NCBI GenBank assembly: GCA_910577645.1
Contig: CAJTOL010000002.1
Location: 124,001 to 188,000 of the forward strand
Source of the DNA: an uncultured Lachnospiraceae bacterium
GTDB lineage: Bacteria > Bacillota > Clostridia > Lachnospirales > Lachnospiraceae
Direction: 5' to 3'
Length of the DNA: 64,000 nucleotides
In this document: one piece after another, positions 16,461-24,498 of the stretch
How the letters are laid out: every line of letters begins with the position of its first letter
How positions within the stretch are numbered: the first letter of the stretch is position 1
Notes under the pieces: generated by a model
What the model was told of the DNA's origin: nothing
The model's database searches: none
What the model saw: only the letters and a program-made list of their open reading frames with translations
Program-made: the position numbers and the translations under genes

Positions 16461-19313
16461 ATGGTAAATTTTGTCATTGCATTAGAGTGTTTTGGTATAT
16501 GTCTGACAGCTGCAGCGTTATTCCTTCTCCTTAACGGGGACGGAGCCAGAGAGCAGAAGTTGCTGATTATGATTATGTGCAGTTCGCTGGTACAGAATGT
16601 GGGGTATTTATTGGAACTGATTGCGCCTACGGTGGAAGCCGCTATGATGGCGGTGATTGTGGAAAAAGTAGGTTCCGCTTTTATCCCTCTGTGTTATTGC
16701 TGGTTTATCTATATCTATTGTTCGATTACTCCGCCGAAGAGGTTTTTAAGAATTCTTGGCGTGATCAGCTTTTTATCTCTGCCTGCGGTAATTTTTAACT
16801 GGCATAGCCTTTTTTATCAGGAAGTCCAGTGGATGGCCAGCGGGGACGGATTCCATTATATTAATCTCAGTTATGGCCCGTTGTATGTATTTTTTATGGT
16901 CGCTCACATTATTATTCCGTATGCCCTTTGTATATACACATTGGCGAGAGCCATTTGCGGGCGTCCGGACCGGCAGCTTAACCGTCAGTATTGGACGATC
17001 CTGGCGATTTCCAGTCTGCCTGTTATTGTGTTGATAGCTTATGTTTTTAAATTTATAAATATATTTGACTTTACACCGGTAACGCTGACGATTTCCATGT
17101 CCATGGTGGTTATTATAATCTGGAGCCGCCGTAATTATGATTTCCGCTACCTGGCGGCGGAAAAAGTTCTGGAGAGCATGGGCGACGGCGTGATTGCGCT
17201 GGACGCTCATGACCAGCTGGTTAGCTACAACAGAGCGGCGGCTAATATCTTTACTTGCCTGCCTGACCATAAACGGGGAGAGAATATCCGGGAAGTGGAG
17301 GGCTTCCGGGAGGAAATGCTGAACAAGGATATTCCCCAGAGCTTTTCGCTTAACGGACAGCACTATGAAAGCCACAGCAAGCATATTATAGATGAAAACG
17401 GCAAGATACAGGGCAGTGTTATTTTGATTCTGGATATGACGGATATGAAGTCTTATATCAATGAGATCAAGCGGGTGCGGCGTCAGGCGGAGAAGGCCAG
17501 TATTGCGAAAAGCGAATTCCTTGCCAACATGTCCCATGAGATACGAACTCCGATGAATGCCATTATCGGGCTCAATGATATTATCATGGAGGAATGTGGG
17601 GATACCGAGATCTATGCTTATGCCAAGGATGTACAGTCTGTGGCAAAAAATCTGCTGACGATCATCAATGACATTTTGGATCTGTCCAAAGTGGAAGCAG
17701 GGAAAATGGAACTGGTGATTGAAAATTACTACATAAAAGTTATGGCGGATGAGATTATAGGAATCATGGATATGGCGGCTTCTCAAAAGGGGCTGATCCT
17801 GAAATATGAGTGTGATGAGACCATACCCTGCCGTTACAGCGGCGATGACGGCAGAATCAAGCAGATACTGCTTAATATACTCAGCAATGCCATAAAGTTT
17901 ACCAAGAAAGGATACGTAAGGGCATATATTACCGGGAAACCCGGAAAGAGCGAGGATGAGGAACTGCTTATTTTCTGTGTGGAGGATACTGGCTGCGGTA
18001 TTCAGGAGGAAGATCTTAACAAGATTTTCGAGGATTTCCGGCAGGTGAATTCTAAGAGAAACCGGAGCGTAGAGGGCACAGGGCTGGGACTTACCATTGT
18101 GAAGCATCTGGTGGAGCTGATGAAGGGCACCATTCAGGTGGAAAGTACCTATGGGAAAGGGACGACAGTCACAATCACGATTCCTCAGAAGATTGTAGAA
18201 AGACAGCCGGTTTCAGAGATGCAGCAGCTTCCCCAGACAGAGCAGAAGGTTACGGATATGTTTACCGCGTCTGGAGTGAAAGTACTGATTGTTGATGATA
18301 ATGTAATTAACCGTAAGGTGGCCAGAGGCTTTTTGAAAAACTATGCTTTTGATCTGACTGAGGCGGAAAGCGGGCCGGAGGCTATCGAAAAGGTGCGTGA
18401 CAACCGGTATGATCTCATTTTTATGGATCATATGATGCCTGATATGGATGGAGTGGAAGCTGTGGAGATTATCCGCAGAGACTGTGGAGAGAACGGGAAT
18501 TCCCCTGTTATAATCGCATTGACAGCCAATGCCATGGAAGGTATGCGGGAATATTTTTTAGAACACGGTTTTCAGGATTTTATTGCCAAACCTCTTGACA
18601 GGTTAGAGTTGAACCAGCTTTTATTGCGCTGGGTGCCGGAGAAATACCGGCAGACAGAAGATGCGGAAGTGGAATCCAAACCGCTGGATCCGGAGGCATT
18701 CCACATCGACGGGGTGGATATGAACGCCGCAATGAAATATTATTCCGGCGATGAACAAGGGTTTGTGGAACTCCTGGATCTTTTCTATATAGACGGCAAA
18801 CGCAAGACCGAGCTTTTGTGTGAAGTTGTGGAGTCAGATATCTTACGTTATCAGATAGAGGTGCATGGGCTGAAAAGCGCTTCCGCCAATATCGGAGCTA
18901 TGGAGGTGTCCGCTATGGCTCGTGCCCAGGAAAATGCAGCTGTACAGGGGGACAGGGAATTTATCGACAGGCAATTTCCGCTGCTGCTGGCGGAATACGA
19001 AAATCTTCTGGCAAATATCGGACAATTTCTGGAAAGGCGCAGACAGGAGAACGGGAGGAAAGAAAAGCTTCCCTGCTTGACGATACAGGAGCTGAGAGAA
19101 GAGACGGCGGCAGCCCTGGAAGAATTGAAACATTTTCGTTCTCAAAAGTGCGGGGAAAGAGTGGAGGCAATGCTGAGCCATGAACTGCCTCAGTACGCCG
19201 AAGAGCGTCTTTTGGAGATACAGGAACAGCTGAGATTATATGAAGATGATAAAACGGAAGAGTTGTTAGGTCGATTGTTGAACATACTTGAAAAGGAGGA
19301 AGAAGGGAAATGA
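16461..19313 (+). CDS. Hybrid sensor histidine kinase with receiver and HPt domains
   Basis: 950 residues. The N-terminus (about 1-225) has seven predicted membrane helices of the 7TM histidine-kinase sensor type, followed by a PAS-like segment (about 230-330). HisKA carries NMSHEIRTP with phospho-acceptor His359; the ATPase domain has NILSNAIKF, EDTGCGI and GTGLGL (about 470-545). A receiver follows (IVDDN, acceptor Asp656, AxxMxxD-type metal site) and then a C-terminal HPt (EVHGLKSASANIGA, His802). All modules of an internal phosphorelay are present with intact key residues, but there is no DNA-binding output. It overlaps the next receiver gene by 4 nt. Confidence 0.92.
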   Translation: MVNFVIALECFGICLTAAALFLLLNGDGAREQKLLIMIMCSSLVQNVGYLLELIAPTVEAAMMAVIVEKVGSAFIPLCYCWFIYIYCSITPPKRFLRILGVISFLSLPAVIFNWHSLFYQEVQWMASGDGFHYINLSYGPLYVFFMVAHIIIPYALCIYTLARAICGRPDRQLNRQYWTILAISSLPVIVLIAYVFKFINIFDFTPVTLTISMSMVVIIIWSRRNYDFRYLAAEKVLESMGDGVIALDAHDQLVSYNRAAANIFTCLPDHKRGENIREVEGFREEMLNKDIPQSFSLNGQHYESHSKHIIDENGKIQGSVILILDMTDMKSYINEIKRVRRQAEKASIAKSEFLANMSHEIRTPMNAIIGLNDIIMEECGDTEIYAYAKDVQSVAKNLLTIINDILDLSKVEAGKMELVIENYYIKVMADEIIGIMDMAASQKGLILKYECDETIPCRYSGDDGRIKQILLNILSNAIKFTKKGYVRAYITGKPGKSEDEELLIFCVEDTGCGIQEEDLNKIFEDFRQVNSKRNRSVEGTGLGLTIVKHLVELMKGTIQVESTYGKGTTVTITIPQKIVERQPVSEMQQLPQTEQKVTDMFTASGVKVLIVDDNVINRKVARGFLKNYAFDLTEAESGPEAIEKVRDNRYDLIFMDHMMPDMDGVEAVEIIRRDCGENGNSPVIIALTANAMEGMREYFLEHGFQDFIAKPLDRLELNQLLLRWVPEKYRQTEDAEVESKPLDPEAFHIDGVDMNAAMKYYSGDEQGFVELLDLFYIDGKRKTELLCEVVESDILRYQIEVHGLKSASANIGAMEVSAMARAQENAAVQGDREFIDRQFPLLLAEYENLLANIGQFLERRRQENGRKEKLPCLTIQELREETAAALEELKHFRSQKCGERVEAMLSHELPQYAEERLLEIQEQLRLYEDDKTEELLGRLLNILEKEEEGK

Positions 19314-19726
19314 GTCAAACGGAGGAATGTTTAAAAAAGCGTATTTTAGCGGTGGATGACGATATAATTGTCTTAACGCGAATTTCCAGTATTTTGAGGA
19401 ATGATTATGATCTGGTCACAGTCAATTCGGGGATGCGGGCTTTGAAATATCTGGAATTGGAGAAGCCGGATCTGATACTGTTGGATGTTCGGATGATGCA
19501 GCAGGACGGCATAGAGACGCTGCGGAAAATACGTAATATGGAAGAATGCAAAGATATACCGGTGATCATGCTTACCGGTGTGGAGAGCAGAGAAATTGTT
19601 GTGGAGAGCGCTAAGCTGGGAGTTTGCGATTATTTGCTGAAACCCTTTTCTTCTGTAGAGCTGCTTAAAAGGGTCAGCCGGGTTTTTGGGCAGGAGGAAC
19701 GGGAAGATGAAGAAGAGGAGTCATGA
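19310..19726 (+). CDS. Stand-alone receiver-domain response regulator
   Basis: 138 residues consisting of one receiver: acidic pair VDDD at about 16-18, acceptor Asp in LLDVRMM (about 60), Thr in MLTGVES and Lys in LLKPFSS. The acidic tail (EEREDEEEES) carries no output domain. The RBS AAGGAGGAAG lies inside the end of the kinase gene. It probably receives phosphate from the HPt of the hybrid kinase. Confidence 0.88.
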   Translation: MSQTEECLKKRILAVDDDIIVLTRISSILRNDYDLVTVNSGMRALKYLELEKPDLILLDVRMMQQDGIETLRKIRNMEECKDIPVIMLTGVESREIVVESAKLGVCDYLLKPFSSVELLKRVSRVFGQEEREDEEEES

Positions 19727-19747
19727 TAAAGAGAGGGAGATTATGAG

Positions 19748-20236
19748 ATGAATACTGCTATGTCGAAAGAAGAGCTTGAGAAGATATTGGATCAGGCAGT
19801 TCAGGACGTGACGGAGCGCACTGCGGGAGTGCGTTTGCACCAGGGGACCCAATCGCCTGGGGAAGACCTCTGTACGGTTGAGATTACCTTTGACAGAGGG
19901 TTCCGTACCAGTCTTACTCTTTGTGCAGATACCGGACTATTGTACCGTATGGCAAGCAATTCCTTTCATGAGGAATCTGTCAGTCCCGAGGATTTGGAGG
20001 AATTCAGCAAAGAGTATTTCAATGTACTTTGCGGAAGGATAGCCGGGGCCATGTTTCGGGCTACACAAGTTCCGGCTCATTTTGGTCCGCCTGAATTTTA
20101 TCGTGGACGCTATGAGCCAGAGGATCGGGAGATACAATTCATGCTTACATATTCTGATGAATACTGCGGAGGCGTGCAGTTAATTCACCATGTGCCGTGT
20201 TCTGATGAGGATGGAAACAGTTCAGATGAAGACTAA
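19748..20236 (+). CDS. CheX-like chemotaxis phosphatase domain protein
   Basis: 162 residues. The segment EEFSKEYFNVLCGRIAGAM carries the E-x-x-N catalytic pattern of CheC/CheX/FliY phosphatases, which dephosphorylate CheY. Flanking beta-strands fit the CheX fold (about 40-70 and 125-150), and the C-terminus is acidic and disordered. There is no flagellar or MCP gene nearby, so the target is most likely one of the two receivers in this operon. Assignment rests on the motif and operon context; overall similarity is modest. Confidence 0.7.
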   Translation: MNTAMSKEELEKILDQAVQDVTERTAGVRLHQGTQSPGEDLCTVEITFDRGFRTSLTLCADTGLLYRMASNSFHEESVSPEDLEEFSKEYFNVLCGRIAGAMFRATQVPAHFGPPEFYRGRYEPEDREIQFMLTYSDEYCGGVQLIHHVPCSDEDGNSSDED

Positions 20237-20254
20237 GAGAGGGGAGTGCAGGAA

Positions 20255-20617
20255 ATGAGTAAACGAGTTATGATAGTAGATGATTCCCGATTAGTACGGG
20301 TTCAGCTGGGGGATGTTTTGGAGGGGACGGATTATGAGATCGCCGCATACTGCCGGAGCGGAGAGGATGCGATAGCTCAGTATGATGAAGTAAATCCTGA
20401 TCTGGTGACAATGGACATTATTATGCAGGGGATGGACGGACTGGACGCTTCTGAGATTATTCTGAAAAAACATCCGGATGCGAGAATCGTGATGATTTCA
20501 TCTCTGGCATATGACGATACGTATGAGAGAGCTGAGGCCATCGGTGTGAAAGGCTTTGTGGATAAGCCTTTTCATAAGGAGCAGCTGCTTAAGGTATTTG
20601 AGCAGGCGCTTAGTTAA
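20255..20617 (+). CDS. cheY: CheY-like response regulator
   Basis: 120 residues from ATG 20255 with GGGGAG 8-9 nt upstream; a GTG at 20246 overlaps the RBS and is disfavoured. Receiver residues: IVDDSRLVR near the N-terminus, acceptor Asp in TMDIIMQGMDG (about 54), Ser-Ser in MISSLA and Lys in VDKPF. No output domain. It is the last gene before a strong terminator. A degraded relative of it lies at 22361-22420. Confidence 0.9.
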   Translation: MSKRVMIVDDSRLVRVQLGDVLEGTDYEIAAYCRSGEDAIAQYDEVNPDLVTMDIIMQGMDGLDASEIILKKHPDARIVMISSLAYDDTYERAEAIGVKGFVDKPFHKEQLLKVFEQALS

Positions 20618-20628
20618 AAAGAGAGGGT

Positions 20629-20673
20629 ATCAGGAAGGAATTCTTTGATTTGCGAATTCTTTCCTGATTTTTT
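20629..20673 (+). terminator. Terminator of the kinase-CheX-CheY operon
   Basis: A 15-bp stem (20629-20643 with 20654-20668, one G-U pair), a 10-nt loop and TTTTT at 20669-20673. Its position inside the longest upstream extension of the next frame argues for a later start of that gene. Confidence 0.88.
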
Positions 20674-20761
20674 ATTTTCCAGATACGGAGAAAATCAGCA
20701 GGTTCGCTTTGAAATTTTAATGTATTTTGGAAATGTGACAGCGCTATCTGGAGGTGGAAGA

Positions 20762-22309
20762 ATGTTTTGGGGAAAGAGCAGGCAGACCTACTGGCTGGAA
20801 ATAATTGAAAAAGAACTGGAAAAGCTGGAATCGGGAGACATGAGAGAGCTTTTGATGGTCTATTGTGCCTTTGCGGTGGGAGATAAAAAACGGATGCGGC
20901 TGGTCGGACATGTCATACGAAAGCAGTTGGAATGTCTTACTTTGGGGCAGATGATTGGGCTTTATAAGCGTTTCCGTACATTTACTTCTCTGGAATGGAG
21001 CATCGACTGGTCTGCATTATCACTGAAACCTATTATGGATGCACTGGATGGGGAAAACCAGAAGGAAGAACGGAAATATGTACTGATTTTAGGAACATTT
21101 CATCCTAATGGATATTTCCGGGAACGATGTATGGAAGAACTGGCGAAGGAAAGGGGAGCTCTCCCCTATCTGATGCTTCGGGCTAACGACTGGGTAAAGC
21201 CTGTAAGGAAAAAAGCCTTTTCCCTTTTGAACCGTTATATCGTTTCATGCACCATGGAAGAAATTTTGTTTTCTATGCCGGTGCTGGAAAAACTGGAGTG
21301 CTCTGGTAGACGTTCCGATGAACAGCTGCAGGAATTGAAGAAACGGATATTTGCCAGCCTGGAGCAGAACTTAAAAGACGAAGGCTGGCAGGACATTTGG
21401 CTAGAAGATTTTTCTGTGCGAAAATCTCTGTACCGGATGACAATAGGCCAGGGAATTTTGAGTATGGAGCAAATGGATGAATGGCTTCGAAAGGAAAAGG
21501 ATTCCTTTGGAATGGCTGTGCTTATTAGAGGGATTTTATCTCATCCTGATTGTACTCTGGAGCGGGCGGAGGAGTATCTTGCCTATCCCAATACCCGGAT
21601 AAGAAGGTGCGCGTTGGAGTATCAATATGAACATCTGAAGGACAGCTGGCCGGGGCTTGATTCCGTGCTTCTTGATTCAGGCCGGGGTGTGAGAGATTAT
21701 GCGTCCTATATTCTGGAGAAACATACTCATTTAGATATCAGGGAATATTATCTGAGCCATTTGAAAGATGAGCGGCCCGATTATGCAGTTTTAGGGCTGT
21801 CTGAATACAGTCATAGAGGAAATGTGTCAGCGCTGCTTCCAGGGCTTAAGCATCCCATAAGGCGAGTACAGAAATACACATTGCTGGCACTGGGACGGCA
21901 GGAAGATTTTGAGGATGAAGAACTTTTGTGAAACTATTTGTTGGATGAGCAGGTGGATCTTTCTAAGGCCGCCTGTATTTCGATACAGAAACGAGGATTT
22001 TATCCGGGTGCAGAGAAGCTGTATTGTGCGTATTGCAGTTCGGAGAAGGAACACCAAAAGCGGTACCTGCTGCATCTGCTTTTAAGAGAGAATTCATGGA
22101 ACCGCCTGCCCTGGCTAATCCGCCTCTATAACGAAGACCTGCCGGAGCAGGAAAAGCAGATGATAAAGGGCGGCATTGGCTGCCGTTTTATGTATGCCCG
22201 GGTGTCGGAAATGCAGAAGGAAGAAATCTGTAAAGCATTAAAGGAAAAGGCCGGGAAACTTCCAAAAGGCATGGAAGAAGAAATTTGTTATGACATGAAG
22301 TTTGTGTGA
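20762..22309 (+). pseudogene. Helical-repeat (HEAT-like) protein gene interrupted by an in-frame TGA
   Basis: The start at ATG 20762 follows GGAGGTGG. The frame runs to TGA at 21929-21931 (389 residues), then continues in the same frame without another stop to 22309, giving about 515 residues if read through. The two parts join smoothly (EDEELL-stop-NYLLDEQVDL). A CGA-to-TGA change (Arg to stop) would explain it. The protein is Leu/Glu/Arg-rich with repeated paired helices resembling HEAT repeats. I recognise no family. The second part has only a TTG as possible restart and no RBS. Confidence 0.75.
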
Positions 22310-22360
22310 TTTATAGAACTTGAGTTTATTCAACGCAATAATTAAACGGTGTATTATAAA

Positions 22361-22420
22361 GATATCATCTTCGGCATATGACGGTACTTATGAGAGGGTC
22401 AGAGTTATCAGTGTGAAGAA
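22361..22420 (+). pseudogene. Remnant of a second cheY-like receiver gene
   Basis: By eye, 43 of 59 bases match cheY at 20494-20552. Translated, ISSSAYDGTYERVRVISVK matches 13 of 19 residues of the cheY segment ISSLAYDDTYERAEAIGVK, which includes the conserved Ser-Ser and the region after the fourth strand. The similarity fades on both sides. It seems to be what is left after duplication and deletion. Confidence 0.7.
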
Positions 22421-22429
22421 ATCCGGCGG

Positions 22430-22457
22430 TTGCAGGTTTTATAAAATTTGGTATAAT
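22430..22457 (+). promoter_or_regulatory. Possible promoter of the Rpn-type nuclease gene
   Basis: TTGCAG (22430-22435), 16-nt spacer, TATAAT (22452-22457), 28 nt before the start codon. Confidence 0.5.
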
Positions 22458-22485
22458 AAGAATTAGAAGAGAGAGGAGAGGATGT

Positions 22486-23436
22486 ATGTCAGATAAAATA
22501 AAAACGGATGTTGTCCTGAAAGATTTCTGGCGGGCAAATGACCGTTTTGCGGATTTATTTAATGCCGTGGTTTTCCATGGAAAACAAGTATTAAAGCCGG
22601 AAGAACTGCAAGAACTGGATACAGAGATGTCTGGTATCATCCGATTTAAAGATTACGAGGAATCTCTTGTACGGACTCGCGATGTAGTAAAAAAGATGGC
22701 ATTTGGCGTAGAATTTGCCATTTTAGGAATCGAATCTCAACAAAGGATTCACTATGCAATGCCCCTTCGAACATTGTTGTATGATGGAATGGGATACTTG
22801 AAAGAGTATCAGGAGATTTCCCGTTCACGTAAAGAGGAAAAGGGAAGGATGACAGAAGATGAATTTCTTTCCAAAATGAGGAAAGAAGATCGCCTGCATC
22901 CAATCATCTCAATTGTAGTGTATTACTCAGAAAAGAGCTGGGACGGACCAATGTGTTTGAAAGATATGATCGTAGAAATGCCGGAAGAGATTGAACGGAT
23001 TTTTTCGGATTATAAGATGAACTTGGTTCAGATTAGAGAAAGCGAGCAGTATGAGTTCCATAATGAGGATGTTAAGACAGTCTTTGAAGTATCCAGAGAA
23101 ATTTTTAAGGGTAATTTTGATAAAATCACCACATTATATAAAGATAGAGATATAAAAGCAGAGCTGATTACCGTAATTGGAAAGATTACGGATTCTGCAG
23201 ACTTAATGAACCAGGGAAGAAATAAGGAGGTGTCAGTCAATATGTGTACAGCTTTGGAAAGGTTAAAGGATGAAGGACGTCAGGAAGGACGTCAAGAAGG
23301 ACGTCAGGAGGGAATCAGAAAGTTAGTTCTGAGCTGGACAAAGAAAGGATATTCAGTAAAAGCAATCGCGGATCTTTTGGAGGAGTCAGAAGAATTTGTA
23401 CGCAAAATTCAGGAAGAGTCAGAAGTGCTGGTATAA
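22486..23436 (+). CDS. Rpn family recombination-promoting nuclease / PD-(D/E)XK transposase-like protein
   Basis: 316 residues. The N-terminal half matches the Rpn (YhgA-like) nuclease family: the KDFWRANDRFADLFN opening (Rpn proteins start with a D-x-F-K/R-x-lF pattern), EMSG, then the catalytic-core segment LGIESQQ with MPLRTLLYD. Rpn proteins are DNA endonucleases linked to recA-independent recombination and are often near mobile DNA. Near the C-terminus, residues about 263-276 are four tandem EGRQ units, mirrored by 12-bp DNA repeats at 23273-23310. The final 40 residues (IRKLVLSW...IADLLEES) form a helical DNA-binding-like tail common in this family. Confidence 0.8.
   Translation: MSDKIKTDVVLKDFWRANDRFADLFNAVVFHGKQVLKPEELQELDTEMSGIIRFKDYEESLVRTRDVVKKMAFGVEFAILGIESQQRIHYAMPLRTLLYDGMGYLKEYQEISRSRKEEKGRMTEDEFLSKMRKEDRLHPIISIVVYYSEKSWDGPMCLKDMIVEMPEEIERIFSDYKMNLVQIRESEQYEFHNEDVKTVFEVSREIFKGNFDKITTLYKDRDIKAELITVIGKITDSADLMNQGRNKEVSVNMCTALERLKDEGRQEGRQEGRQEGIRKLVLSWTKKGYSVKAIADLLEESEEFVRKIQEESEVLV
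23273..23311 (+). repeat. In-frame 12-bp tandem repeat (GAAGGACGTCAG units)
   Basis: Three full units and a partial one encode EGRQ-EGRQ-EGRQ-EG inside the Rpn-type gene. One unit has A for G. Such repeats can change copy number by slippage while keeping the frame. Confidence 0.85.
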
Positions 23437-23463
23437 TATAGAGAAACTATTCCTGCCAAACAT

Positions 23464-23515
23464 AAAAGGGGATGTGCAAAGCTAACTTACGTTAGTTACG
23501 CACATCTCCTTTTTC
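23464..23515. terminator. Bidirectional terminator between the nuclease and GntR genes
   Basis: A 14-bp stem (23464-23477 with 23499-23512, one mismatch) followed by T residues. The loop holds an inner AACT/AGTT stem. On the opposite strand the stem is also followed by U-rich sequence. Confidence 0.85.
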
Positions 23516-23518
23516 ATG

Positions 23519-24208
23519 TCACTTCCGTTCTTGTCCGGTTAATGAAAGGAACTTTTGATAAGTATCCCACTGATGTCCCTCCATAATAGCGGCAGCAAAA
23601 GAGACATTTCTTGCCTGCAGCGCAGAGATTAAACGCTCATGAAAAATGATGCTTTCTTTGTACTCAAAAGAGGATGAAATTAAAGTAAAAGATTGTTCAA
23701 GGCGCTGGTAAATAATCTCGGAAGCTCTGACGAACACCAGATTTCCGGACATTTCGCAGATTATTTTGTGGCAGGCTAAATCATGGAAGATGGCATTGAC
23801 CATATCTCCCTTGGCATAATTTTCTTTCAACTGATCAGTATGGTAAATGAAACGGGATAACTGTTCATCAGTGTAACGCAGGCAAGCTAATTTGACACAC
23901 TCAATCTGTATACCTTTGTGAAATTCAAAAATCTGCAGATTATCTTCGATTTCAAACATAATTGAGGGAATGATATCGTTGAGGGTCAAGGGGGCAACCT
24001 GTTTTTTGATAACAGTACCGTATCCCCGTTTGGATTCGATCAATCCCAGGGCTTTTAGCTGTGACATGGCTTGCCGGATAGAGTTCCGGCTTGCATGAAA
24101 GGTTTCGGCCAGTTCATGTTCTGTTGGAATTTTGCTGCCGGCTTTCCATTGGCCGCTGGAGATGAGTTCGGTCATCTGGGAATATACGGATTCTACAACA
24201 TTGTCCAT
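23519..24208 (-). CDS. GntR-family regulator with FCD (FadR-type) domain
   Basis: 229 residues. The N-terminal winged helix (about 1-70) carries the GntR signature GSKIPTEHELAETFHASRNSIRQA. The C-terminal all-helical domain (about 90-225) has the metal/ligand pattern of FCD domains (D-x4-H around FHDLACHKII, and a later His in EGHQ). It is transcribed away from the sugar-binding lipoprotein/ADH operon and probably controls it. Repeats of TGTAGAACAAAT in the intergenic region are good operator candidates. The ligand is likely a sugar acid, as in many FCD members. Confidence 0.9.
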   Translation of the reverse strand: MDNVVESVYSQMTELISSGQWKAGSKIPTEHELAETFHASRNSIRQAMSQLKALGLIESKRGYGTVIKKQVAPLTLNDIIPSIMFEIEDNLQIFEFHKGIQIECVKLACLRYTDEQLSRFIYHTDQLKENYAKGDMVNAIFHDLACHKIICEMSGNLVFVRASEIIYQRLEQSFTLISSSFEYKESIIFHERLISALQARNVSFAAAIMEGHQWDTYQKFLSLTGQERK

Positions 24209-24287
24209 ACGTTATCTCCTGTCATTCTGATTTTATTTCAAGCATAATGTGCATAATAAGAAAAGTCAAGTATAATATATAAAAACA

Positions 24288-24302
24288 ATTTGTAGAACAA
24301 AT
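24288..24302. promoter_or_regulatory. Candidate GntR operator, palindromic copy
   Basis: ATTTGT-AGA-ACAAAT is a perfect inverted repeat. The 12-mer TGTAGAACAAAT (24291-24302) recurs exactly at 24430-24441. The site lies between the GntR gene and the promoter of the divergent operon. Confidence 0.6.
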
Positions 24303-24368
24303 GTAGTTATTTGTATGATAAATATATAATTAAAATAGGACAAAAAGTACAAAAATTAAAAAAATATA

Positions 24369-24397
24369 TTGACATTTATAGAGTTAATAGCTATAAT
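24369..24397 (+). promoter_or_regulatory. Consensus sigma-A promoter of the GntR-controlled operon
   Basis: TTGACA (24369-24374), a 17-nt spacer and TATAAT (24392-24397) match consensus perfectly. Such a strong promoter would be expected to need repression, in line with the flanking operator-like repeats. Confidence 0.85.
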
Positions 24398-24429
24398 TAT
24401 AAGCACAAATAAAAGAAAACCGGATTAAA

Positions 24430-24467
24430 TGTAGAACAAATATAAAATAAAGTAGCACAAATACTAC
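24430..24467 (+). promoter_or_regulatory. Candidate GntR operators downstream of the promoter
   Basis: An exact second copy of TGTAGAACAAAT (24430-24441) and a diverged copy AGTAGCACAAAT (24451-24462). A GTAG/CTAC inverted pair surrounds the latter. Binding here, 33 nt after the -10 box, would block transcription. Confidence 0.55.
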
Positions 24468-24498
24468 ATTTATGAAGGAAAAACAGGAGGGCTATTTT

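Noticed and set aside
16773..18107. Long 444-codon open frame on the minus strand inside the histidine kinase gene
   Set aside because: It is a shadow of a well-supported kinase with all motifs; its translation shows no family resemblance.
21929..21931. TGA as a selenocysteine codon
   Set aside because: The context is a helical-repeat protein without a redox motif and no SECIS-like hairpin is seen just after the codon.
23273..23311. CRISPR-like repeats
   Set aside because: The units are 12 bp with no spacers and encode an in-frame EGRQ repeat.
22486..23436. Complete insertion sequence around the Rpn-type gene
   Set aside because: No terminal inverted repeats or target duplications were found at its borders; the gene has its own promoter and terminator.
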